Shown: one piece after another, positions 11,955-21,925 of the stretch | Numbering within the stretch: position 1 is the stretch's first letter | Layout: every line of letters begins with the position of its first letter | From: Dactylorhiza incarnata | Lineage: Eukaryota > Streptophyta > Magnoliopsida > Asparagales > Orchidaceae | Length of the DNA stretch: 64,000 nt | Direction: 5' to 3' | NCBI GenBank assembly: GCA_033032865.1 | Contig: JAWHQI010000329.1 | Span: forward strand, 2,810,823 to 2,874,822 | The notes under the pieces: model-generated | Told to the model about the DNA's origin: nothing | Databases searched by the model: none | Seen by the model: the letters and a program-made list of their open reading frames with translations, nothing else | Position numbers and translations under genes: made by a program

Positions 11955-12290
11955 TTTGAACTCTGGGTTTAAGCCTCTTTGTTTTATTGGGAGTAGATGC
12001 TCGTTTTCAAAATTCCATTCAAGGTGAACTAATCAAATGGAATTTTATGTACAAATGTAAGAACTTCACTAATAATTTTAATCCCGGGTGTAAGCGTCTT
12101 TGTTTTATTGGGATTAAATACTCGTTTTCAAAATTCCATTTGAGGTAAACCAATCAAATTTTGTGTACAATATGAGGTTTTGATTACTAATTTTAATCCC
12201 AGGTTTAAGCCTCTTTGTTTTATTGGGATTAAAATTCTTACTTTCCAAAATTTCATTTGAGATAAGCTAATCAAATGAAATTTTGTGTGA
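11955..12290 (+). repeat. Triplicated ~115-bp unit with two hairpins each
   Basis: Three units begin near 11958, 12077 and 12191. Units 2 and 3 have arms TTTTAATCCC and GGGATTAAA flanking the loop motif TTTGTTTTATT. This is followed by a second inverted pair built from AAAATTCCATT / AATGGAATTTT (complete in unit 1, decayed later). The loop motif matches the block directly before the 3' LTR (14169-14185). Confidence 0.8.
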
Positions 12291-12689
12291 ATATGGAAAA
12301 TTGCTCTAACGATTGCAAATATGAAGTATGCTTTGACTTGATCGATTTGACGATCTGTTTAAAAATAAATTCGTGCAATCGTAAAAGAACTATGATAAAA
12401 TGTTAGTCTTTTCAATAACATTAAATATTTCAGGAAATGATTACTGAGGCGACGTGCTGGAATGAGGTAAATTGGTGGCAAATTTATAAAATCTTGTCTA
12501 CAAACCATCATAAAAGTACATTGTTAGCATTCGCGGGATTTGCGATGTTTGCATACTCAGCCAGCCGGGAAGCCTTGTTGAAAAGGGTAAGCCACTGAGG
12601 ACCCGAAGGTGATGGTTACCTATTTTGTGCTTGCTTGCATTGGGAAAAGTGGCGGGTCGGTCATGCCCGTAGACCGTACGTACCGGTGC

Positions 12690-13285
12690 GGGAAGGTTGA
12701 CGACTCTAGGCAACAGGGAGGTGTGCACCCCGGGAGCTCGGTTGTATCTTATATGCCCCGCTGGGTCCCTCCGCTGGTTGGCCAAGTTCAGTTATTGTCG
12801 GATGTCTCCTACGTCCGAGGGTACACGGGGTTGTACGCTGGGGCCTGGGTAGTGCGGTACATCCACACCCAGAAGTGGCAGGACCGGCCACTGTCACCGA
12901 CGGCCACATCGGTGAGGCCCGCGGGGTTCGCTACCCTGCAAAAAGAAGCGGTCAAAATATGTCAACATAAAGAGCAAACTGGTAAAACATTATATGTGAG
13001 TACCGTGGCAGGACAATCATGCCTAAGGACCATTCATACACGAGTGGGAAGGTTGACGACTCATGAGGCACTAGGGAGTGTGTGAACCCCGGGAGATTAT
13101 TTCCCCGCAGGGTCCCTCCGCTGGATAGCCGAATTTTGTAATTGACGGATGTTGCTCACATCCAGGAGTACACTGGGTTGTACATTAGGGCCTGGGTAGT
13201 GCGGTACGTCCACACCCAGAAGTGGCAGGACCGGCCACTGTCACCGACGGCCACATCGGTGAGGCCCGCGGGGGTCGCAACCCTG
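12690..13285 (+). repeat. Duplicated GC-rich segment in B interior (offset ~347 bp)
   Basis: GGAAGGTTGACGACTC, GGGTCCCTCCGCTGG and a roughly 80-bp block starting GGGCCTGGGTAGTGCGGTAC occur twice, the last at about 12842 and 13189. The 3' parts are almost identical, while the 5' parts have drifted by substitutions and small gaps. Confidence 0.85.
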
Positions 13286-13401
13286 CTGGAAGAAAAGCGG
13301 TCAAACTGTTTCAACATTGTGTGTTATGATTGAGTCATGAGTACTCGTTATACATATTTGCATATGCATCATTTGCATCAAAACATACATATCTGCATAT
13401 A

Positions 13402-13720
13402 CCATTAACATATAACCTTCGTATGGGAGTTGGTTATATGTTTATGGATCTTTACGGCCTATTTGCAATTTTATCTGTACCATTAACACATAACCTTCGT
13501 ATGGGAGTTGGTTATATGTTTATGGATTTTTACTGCTTATTTACAATTTTCATCTGTTCTACCAACATATAACCTTCGTATGGGAATCGGTCATATGTTG
13601 ATAGGTATTACAAAAGCTTATGCAAGTTATAACTTTTATATGTTCCACTGACACGTAGCCCTGTAAGAGAGTTAACTATATGTTGATAGATTTTTACTTT
13701 CGGACACAACTCAAAAATGT
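13402..13720 (+). repeat. Four ~80-bp hairpin units
   Basis: Units start near 13402, 13480, 13561 and 13645. Unit 1 has perfect 10-bp arms ACATATAACC (13408-13417) and GGTTATATGT (13432-13441) around the loop TTCGTATGGGAGTT. Units 2 and 3 keep the stem with one or two changes, and unit 4 is degenerate. The ORF at 13330-13572 is a frame through this array. Confidence 0.85.
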
Positions 13721-13739
13721 TGCGTTTCAGATATGCAAA

Positions 13740-13920
13740 CCTTGGAAGATGTTAAGTTGCCTCCACTTCCAGTTGAGCTCGGCTCCCTGGAAGATGTTAA
13801 GTTGCCTCCACTTCCAGTTGAGCTCGGCTCCTTGGAAGGTGTTGAATTGCCTCCACTTCCAGTTGAGCTCGGCTCCTGGAAGGTGATTGAGTGCCTTCGT
13901 CTCCCGTTAAGCTCGGTTCA
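13740..13920 (+). repeat. 45-bp (15-codon) tandem repeat in B interior
   Basis: Three close units and a diverged fourth read, in one frame (13733-13939), as a 15-residue repeat with the core LPPLPVELGS. The period is a multiple of three, so the frame stays open across units. No start context, domain or homologue is evident, and a short non-coding repeat is equally likely. Confidence 0.8.
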
Positions 13921-14185
13921 CGGGAGGGGTATCAAGTGATGAAGGGTTTCTTGTTTCTCACGATTAGATCAGTTTGAATCGTTCAAGCTACCCCGTAGTT
14001 CATGTAAGCTACTTGTATAGTACACGGCGGGAGCCGTCTACATAGCTCGTTAGGTAAAACCAAACCTAGAGACCCTTAAAATTTGGGATCATTCGACACC
14101 TCTAGTGGTCTGCAATACGTCCTATTTTGAATCCCCATGAACCACTCGTATTTTCAGGGACGAAAATTTCTTTGTTTTATTGGTT

Positions 14186-15190
14186 TGTAACATCCCAATT
14201 TTAAAAAAAGGGGTCTAGCCGGTTCGGTTGAACCCTTAGAAGAGCTTAGGTCGGGTCACAGGACAACCGCGGCCCGACCTTCGCCACATAAATGACGGTC
14301 ATTTAGAGAAGTGACCATTTTGAGTATATTAACGTATCACGACGACGCAGTTTTAGAATATGGAGCATACGTGCTCCGAATCGACTTCCGTCAGTTACGT
14401 TAGACTCGTATAGTTGACACGAGTGCAACGGAACTCGTTTCGTTTCAATCAGAGGTCATTTAGTGAAAGTGACCGTTTTGAGTATCGCAGCGCGTCACGA
14501 CGACGCAGTTTTAGAATATGGAGCATACGTGCTCCGAATCGACTTCCGTCAGTTACGTTAGACTCGTATAGTTGACACGAGTGCAACGGAACTCGTTTCG
14601 TTTCGATCAGAGGTCATTTGGTAAAAGTGACCGTTTTGAGTATAGTAGCGCGTCACGACGATGCAATTTTAGAACATGGAGCATACGTGCTCCGAATCGA
14701 CTTCCGTCAGTTGCGTTAGACTCGTATGGCCAATACGAGTGCAACGGAATTCGTTTCGTTCCAATCCGAGGTCGTTTGGAGAAAACGACTATTTTAAATA
14801 TCAAGTGCCGCAACGATGCCATTTTAAGTATATTGAGCATTCGTGTTCCGAATTAAGTTCAATCAGTTACATTAGACCCGCACGATCAACACGAGCGTGA
14901 TGAAATTCGTTTCAACCAAATCCGATGAAATTGGAGAAAGTTAGCCAAAATAACCTATTTTGAGCTACGTACTGATTTGAGTGAATAATTATGAATGAAC
15001 GGACTCGGAATCAACTTCGGATAATTCCGTTAGCTTCGTATGGTTGACACGAACACGACGGCGCCCTCCGCGAAATTGTCTCGTGCCTATTTCGGTAGTC
15101 ATGAGCATATGTACATAAAAAAATTTAGAAATTTATGCATATATATATACATATATATATATACATATATATATACATATATATATATAC

Positions 15191-15221
<31 letters not shown>

Positions 15222-18200
15222 AAAACAGATGGCTGGGAACGGGAAACCAGGGAGGAGCGATCCAGGCACTGGAGCAAAACCATGGGCGATCGTGGGGGCA
15301 CGGGATTGGGCCTCGTCGGCTACATAGGGAGGCTTCTCCTCCTCTTCCAGGGCAGGGTGGACGGTAAGAACTTCTCTCCCCCTCCTTCTCTCCCCCTCCT
15401 CGAAGCTCTGTCCTGGCGAGGGTTCACGGCAAGGTATGACAGGGACTCTTCCTCCTCCTCCCCCTCCTCATTATTCTTCTGTTGCTTCACTGATTATGGC
15501 CCTGATCCTTTGGAGTGATGCTAGCAGTTTATCTTGTTTCCCTGTTTACAAAAATTGGGGTTATGTTAGAAATTTTTGTTTCCTGATTTATGCTAACTAA
15601 AAACCTGGCTGGTTATAAAAAAAAAAGAAATTCTGGGTTTGTGTTTATGCTAGCAGACCTTTAGTTCTATGTTAGCAAAATAAAATCCTGGTTTTATGCT
15701 ATGGCCGATTGTTGTTACTCTAAATCGGGGGCTGCTATACTTTGTTTTGGTTTGGATTTACAAACCATCGGTTTTGGGGTCTGCTTATATATTTCTTGTC
15801 TAAATCGGGGGCTGCTATACTTTGTTTTGGTTTGGATTTACAAACCATCAGTGTTGGGGGCTGCATCTTTTCTTTCTTGTCTGCTTCTCACGTTTTGTTC
15901 AATGGGGGCTGCTGTATATATATTCCCTAGTTTGGGGGCTACTAGATATATATTCTAATTAGGATTATTTAGGTGCTGACTTACAGCTCCATTTCTGAAT
16001 TTCGTTGGGCTGCTTTGCTCAATCAGTTGGGGGTTTTTAGTTTGGGCTGCTATACTCGATCAGTTGGGGTCTTTAATTCGGATGGCTATGGTTGACAATT
16101 GAGAGTTTTAAAACCTTTATATATGAGGGGCTGCTTCCTGCCTTTGTTAAATTGGGGCTGCTGTTATTTTCTTTCCTTGTCAAATGGGGGCTGCCTTATA
16201 GATTTGGTTTTAAATCGGCAGCTGGTAACCTTGGTTGGCTATGACAGCTACTTGGTATCTTTTTCTCCCTTGGCCTCGTGATTGGCGGCTGTTGAGTTTC
16301 CTTCCTTAGCCTCACATTTAGCATTTATGTTGGTTATGTTGGAAGTTTGGTGTATTCCCTTAGTTTATGGCAGTAAGCACTTGATATACGAAACCCTGCA
16401 TCCATACGCTAGGAAATTCTCTTGGTTTAAACTTAAGTCAATTACCCGGTTCGTGAATCTTCTGTTTTTGATTGGAGGGCTAGGTATTTACTTGGGTTTA
16501 TGCAAAGTTAAATTTCCTAGGCTATGTGATAGAGATTTCGTTCTCTTGGGGGAGTTTGAGCCTGTCAGCTCTTGGTTTTATGCGGGGTCCTCCTTGGTCT
16601 ATATGTTGTTGGTTAACTCTTGGGCTTATTTAATTAGTTAAGCATAAATGGTCTTGCTCGGCAAATTTCCCGGATCCTACATTTCTTCCTTCATTTGGCT
16701 AAGTTGAGTAATTACGGCGGGCTAAAATTCCCTGGGAATTTCGAAATTTAGATTTCCTGACGATTTGGGAAAGTCTAAATGCTGAATTTCCTGGAAATTT
16801 CTCTTGCTAGTCCTCGGTGACCTAGCGAGGCTAGCAATTGTTTAAGGTGAAGGATAAGTGGACGAATATATATATATATATATATAGTTACATATATCCA
16901 TACATATATATGCCCATGCTGGGAGACTTCACATGGGAATGTCGATGAGTGCAGTTCAGCCCTCTTTAAGCGATTTGCATTTAAACGAAAAAGGGGATCA
17001 ATGGTTGCTCACCAACTATATCTCTCTCCCTCACACTCTTCCTCTGTTTGTGCAAGCCTTGATATATACATACGTACACATAGTTGTACTTATATGTGCT
17101 CTTAAGGAGGGGGCTGCTCCTTGTTGAAATGGGGGCTGCCTTGTGAGCTGAGGTTGGGGGGCTGCTCCTTACATAATGGGGCTGCCTTTTTGTATTGCAA
17201 ATTAGGGGCTGCTCTTTGTTTTTCATTCCCTAAGGGGGGCTGTCGATCCTTTAGCTTGGGCTGTTGTTGTTTCTTAACTTGGTATACTGTTAGTGGGGCT
17301 GCTACGTTGATTGTTGGTTTGGAGCTATTCTCTTTCTCCCCCTCCCTTTTCTCACTCACCATTTCTCTCTCAAGTTAGATAATATAATCTAAAGGTTGTT
17401 TGAGGCTAGTTGTTACTCTGCTCATATGCTTGGGGCAAATCCTGATTTGGGTTTTGAGTTTAAAGGGTATTTTCCTGTAGTTTATCTCGCTATGGGTTCG
17501 CGGTTGAGCGTCATGAAGAAATCATATTGTATTCTTTTGGGGTTCTTGCCAAGCATGGTTGGCTCGTGTGTGTGTATTCTTTCTTGGGTATTTAAATGGA
17601 AGGTGAGCGTATGATCATGTATAATGGCCGACGGAAGTATTTAATGTGGGTCTGCTCCTCTTTCCTTGTTGATTTAGAGTTGCCTCTTTTGTTGTTATTT
17701 TGGGGCTGCTCCTTTCTTTGTTGAAAAGGAGGATGGCTGTTGGTTTACTCTTCCAGGAGCTTCACTATTAGAGGTCGAGTCGGTCATACATAAAAGTGGC
17801 ATTTTGGATGCGGTAACGAATTCGTGAGAGAATGGAATAACTATGGGAGTTGATCACCCATGGTTTACGATGATACACACCTCATCTCTCTTCATCTTAT
17901 TTCTCTCTTTCACACTACAGTGCTACTTCTTGTGCCTATAAAGCTTATGGGTGTCTTGGGCTTGATTACCAAGCATTCAAGTGATCGTCGAAAGTCTACA
18001 TGAATGCAATTGTGCCCTATGTGGGCAGGTTGGATTTGATTGCCAGCCGAGTTAAATTAGTAGTACCTTCTCGGATAGAGATATGCTAAAGAGTTCGTCT
18101 TCTCTCCTTCTACAAAACTACGGGTGGATATATTGCTAAGCTTGGAAAGAGTTTCTTTTCTCTTCTCTTATGAAAATGAAATGTTGCCTTCGAGAAATAA

Positions 18201-19207
18201 TTCCTACGGGAATGAAAGGTTGCCTTCGAGAAAGTAATTCCTACGGGAATGAAATGTTGCCTTCGAGAAAGTAATTCCTACGGGAATATATCGTGCCTTG
18301 GGATAAAATCGGATGGCCTATGAGTTTACTCTAAGGCAACCCGCGCGATGGACGGTCTGGGAGGGCAACCCGTGCGAAACTAATAGAACTACGTGGGTCT
18401 GAGGCCGTATGCAGGATGATACGGAGTACGTAGGCGGTGGTCGTGGGAAGACCGCCTCGGCCCAATAAGAGTCCAGATATCCCCTTCCTTATAATTGTTA
18501 TATTATGATGGGTGTTAGTAGGAGTTGGATTCTGTTTGTAGTTCTAATGACTTGTCTTTGGCACAAGTGTCAGGTGCAGATGAGAGACAACACTCATGGG
18601 TGGAGGAGGCCACAAAGCAGGCTACTTCAGGTATACGTTATTAAGCCGCATCTCCTTTTTGTTGTGCCCTATCTCAGGGTATACATATATGATGCAATGA
18701 AGCCTTGATGGATAGGATTCATTGCGGCGGCGAAATCAATATTACTCATACAGGTTTTGAAATTATGGTTTCTGTGATATTTAATCTTCCGCTATAGATA
18801 ATGTCTTCCGCTAAGGGTAACAAAGCGCACTCTTTAATAATGTCTTCCGCTAAGGGTAACAAAGCGCACTCTTTAATAATGTCTTCCGCTAAGGGTAACA
18901 AAGCGCACTCTTTAATAATGTCTTCCGCTAAGGGTAACAAAGCGCACTCTCTAATAATGTCTTCCGCTAAGGGTAACAAAGCGCACTCCTTAATAATGTC
19001 TTCCGCTAAAATACTGCTTCCTTACTCTGTTGGTGTGCAGTGACTTTCGCTTAACACCACCCCTAGGCGTGACCTCGGAGTGTTCAAGGAAAAGGGTTGG
19101 AGAAGCTTGTGCCTTCACCCTTCGGGGTCGCTTCGGCGTCGTGCTAAAGGGTGGTGTGCGATAAGATCCCCCGGTCGGACCGTCGATTCTGGAGGGGGGG
19201 TCTTACA
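14186..19207 (+). repeat. Element B 3' LTR
   Basis: The 5022-bp LTR is collinear with 6596-11631. After the shorter microsatellite, every matching point is offset by exactly 7576 bp. It contains the same internal arrays at about 14290-14990, 15135-15221, 18184-18296 and 18801-19009. It ends TCTTACA at 19207 and is followed by the AAATG duplication. The sequence immediately upstream is CTTTGTTTTATTGGT, not a purine tract. Confidence 0.93.
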
Positions 19208-21911
19208 AAATGACCTTCAAACTCCACCAAATTTTGGTGGGGTGTTCTTAGGGTCATGTTAAACCCCTGGTTAAAATTTCACCTCATTTGGAGGTGTTTT
19301 GGTTAGGATTTTACTCAGCCCTAGTTTGGCCTATAAAGGGCTATTTAGAATAATTCGCCCCCTTGGTATTTTCAGTGGTCAAACCACCTCAACAGAGGCT
19401 GATATTTTGTCCACTGACCTTTTAGGGCATAACAAACCCTCCAATGGAGTTTGGGGTGGTTTGGTGTAGGGTAGCCCTAGAACCCTAGGGTAGATCCCTT
19501 AGTGGAGATTTTTATGGTTGTGAAGGACATAGGAGTGTTTGTCCTTGGAGTGGAGTGTAATAGACTCCTCTGAGTTCTATGAGTTTTATAACATGCTCAC
19601 AAGAAGTTTGGGTGGATTTGGGGAAGTATTGACCATAACCCTAGGTTAAACCCTAAAGGGGTGCAGTTAGAGGCCAATGAATGAAGATGGGTCAAACCTT
19701 AATGGTTTGACTTGAAATTTTGGGGAAGTGGTCATGGTGACCATTGAGTACTACTGTGAGAAATTGGTGGGGTTTGGAGTTGCCAACCCTAGGGAATAAA
19801 TCCTTGGGTAGATTTGTAAATATTTAGGTTTTTGGGATTTAGGAAGAATTAGTTCTTAGTGATTAATCATCTTCTGTCACCAACTTAGTTTTGATGTTAT
19901 TAATCCCTGGAGATTCTATTAGAACCATTGGAAAACTTTTGGAGGTCCAAATTGTAATTATTCATATTGTTGACAATTTTTAGGATGAACAATTGTAGGG
20001 TGTTAGTTTTCTGTAATTACATGAAACTTTGCTGGATGACATTTCATACCATTATGAACCCACGGTATTTTTCTTATAATTTATGAATTAATATTTTTGG
20101 TACCTCTAGTTCAATTTGGAATTAATTGCAAATATATCCTTTGTGGAAATTACAAATGTAACCTCTATGGAATATGGTCAAATTTTGTAGGGCTGAATAT
20201 TTTAGTATGCATCACCTCTGTATAAATTTGAATAAGGTTTGGAGTTCATATGAGGGTACCTCCTTTGGAAATAATTGAAAATTAATAGGTTTTGGAATTT
20301 TTAATAATAGTAAATCTTGCTGGAATTTCCTACAAATTCATATGTACTGATAATGAGGTACCCTTGATTTATGTAAGAAGTTTGGTAGGCAATTGAAATC
20401 AGAAAAGTGCACTTGTAGTTCAAACCTTAGGAGGTTGTATTTTTTTGGAAAATTGTTTTAAATACTAATAATATTGGGAAAAATACGATCCTCTGGAATT
20501 AATCTTATAACATCATGATAGACCTCCAGTAAATAGATTGGGTCAGTTGGATGAATATTTGGAGTACCTATAGTTGAGAGCTTCATATAATTAGTTGGTT
20601 TGGTTTACGAACAGTAGGCTCGGTGGATAAAGGAGCGGATTGCTGAGTCAGGTGAGCTTGTGACACAGTAGTGTTTGAAGGTACGGACGAGTTGGTTTGG
20701 CGAGCCGATGGCTCGGCAGGTTATTGATGGCGGGCAGGTTAGCCCGAGGAGCTTATGGCTCAGAGGTAGGAAGTAGAACATGTTGCATGTGCATTGAAGG
20801 TGGTGGGTCTTCGGTATTGGACGGTCGTTCACACCGACGTCAATACGTTGACTCGGCGAGTGTAGTATTTACACTTAGCCTTGAAAGTCTGGCAGTCCAG
20901 TCAGTAAGAGTACGCAGACGCTCCGCGGGTTTTGCGAGAGGCGTACAATAGGTCTAGGTTAGGTAGTGTGAATACCAACCTAGAGGTGGGCGAGGCCCAA
21001 CTCACCGCTTCCGTTTGCCACTACGGGAGTATCCTGGGAGTCTAGCTCGCTCCAAAAAGGGGGAACTAAAGGTCAATTCGCATAGAGTCGTAGTGAGTGA
21101 GTTGCACTGTATGAACATAGCATAACAGCATACTTTGCATGTCATAGCATACACATTGCATTCAACCTACCCCTAACGTATAAGTCGGTTATGGGACTTC
21201 TTATACGGTAGGCCCTGCTAAACGACCCCTTGGTCTATAGATTTGTATGGGCATTCCTATAAATCAATGGTTACTTTTATATTACTTTGATTGTCATTAT
21301 ATATACTGCTTACTGTTCTTTACATGCACTTTACTATGCTTACTTACTGCTTCATGTATATATATATACACCTGTGTAGTTGTAGATCCTCCGCCACCTG
21401 CTTTTGTTTTTACCCCTTGAATGTCCTCCGCTTCCTCCTCCCCATACGGTGCCTATGAGCCATTGGGGGTGGGGTGGGGAACATAAGGCTTAGTCTTTTT
21501 GACTAACGGTCGGTGGACCATATCATTTTAGGGGTTCGAGGAGACGCAGCAACACCAGAGTCCAGAGCAGACGGAGGCGGGCCAGTCTAGTACAGGAGCA
21601 CAGGATTCAGGATCTGTGAGTGATTAGTAGTTAGCTTCCGCGAGTGATCTTGTAGTGAGGATATGATGTACAGGGCATGAGCCCTCTTTATTATTGTACC
21701 TTTGTTATCTTTTTATTCAGTTATATCATGTGGACGTTTATATTTCATGTTGATTCTATGGACTTGTCTTCTTTAATGTACTTTTCTTCGTGATCGATTT
21801 GGCCGGCAGGATCGGCGTTTTGTAGTGGCGACCTTCCCGAGTGAAGGTGTCACCGCAAAGCGGTGGTTCTGGGCCTAAGACCCGGAGGTTTAAAAAAAAA
21901 GGGGTCTTACA
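19208..21911 (+). repeat. Element A 5' LTR, second part
   Basis: The first five bases are the right copy of the B duplication (AAATG); the A LTR then resumes exactly where 6595 stopped, as comparison with 26290-28780 shows. It ends GGGGTCTTACA at 21911. A hairpin with arms CGTATAAG/CTTATACG flanked by CCTAC/GTAGG lies at 21166-21212. I see no gene: ORFs 20605-20832 minus and 20697-20951 plus recur in the 3' LTR with changes and have no recognisable domain. Confidence 0.88.
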
Positions 21912-21925
21912 AGTGGTATCAGAGC
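21912..21925 (+). promoter_or_regulatory. Primer binding site of element A (tRNA-iMet type)
   Basis: AGTGGTATCAGAGC directly follows the LTR end. TGGTATCAGAGC is the usual plant sequence complementary to the 3' end of initiator tRNA-Met. Confidence 0.85.

Larger units (their letters stand above)
11632..14185 (+). other. Element B interior: arrays of hairpin repeats, no genes
   Basis: The 2554-bp interior consists mainly of four repeat blocks. Block 1 (about 11955-12290) has three units of roughly 115 bp, each with the palindromic arms TTTAATCCC/GGGATTAAA (first unit degenerate) and a loop carrying TTTGTTTTATTGG. Block 2 (about 12690-13285) is a duplicated GC-rich segment offset by about 347 bp. 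Block 3 (13402-13720) has four units of about 80 bp with a 10-bp stem hairpin. Block 4 (13740-13920) is a 45-bp repeat. No gag, protease, RT or integrase similarity is visible. The ORF at 12609-13085 runs through block 2 and I cannot assign it. Confidence 0.85.
6596..19207 (+). mobile_element. Element B: very young non-coding LTR retrotransposon with 5-kb LTRs
   Basis: The complete element has a 5' LTR at 6596-11631 (5036 bp), an interior of 2554 bp at 11632-14185, and a 3' LTR at 14186-19207 (5022 bp). It is flanked by the perfect 5-bp duplication AAATG (6591-6595 and 19208-19212), and the empty site is seen in the other A LTR near 26298. LTR termini are TGTAACATCCC and GGTCTTACA. The LTRs differ by a 14-nt length change in a TA microsatellite and one substitution that I could find (CATACATA versus CATACGTA near 9493/17069), so insertion is recent. 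No gag or pol remnant is visible in the interior, so an autonomous partner must supply the proteins. LTRs this long with a short, repeat-made interior fit the LARD category. Confidence 0.93.

Noticed and set aside
12498..13085. ORFs on both strands in the GC-rich part of the B interior
   Set aside because: They run through a duplicated segment, do not keep the same frame in the second copy and show no known domain.
13402..13720. Possible CRISPR-like array (regular repeats with palindromes)
   Set aside because: Units include the spacers, which are themselves similar between units; the DNA is plant and the array sits inside an LTR retrotransposon.
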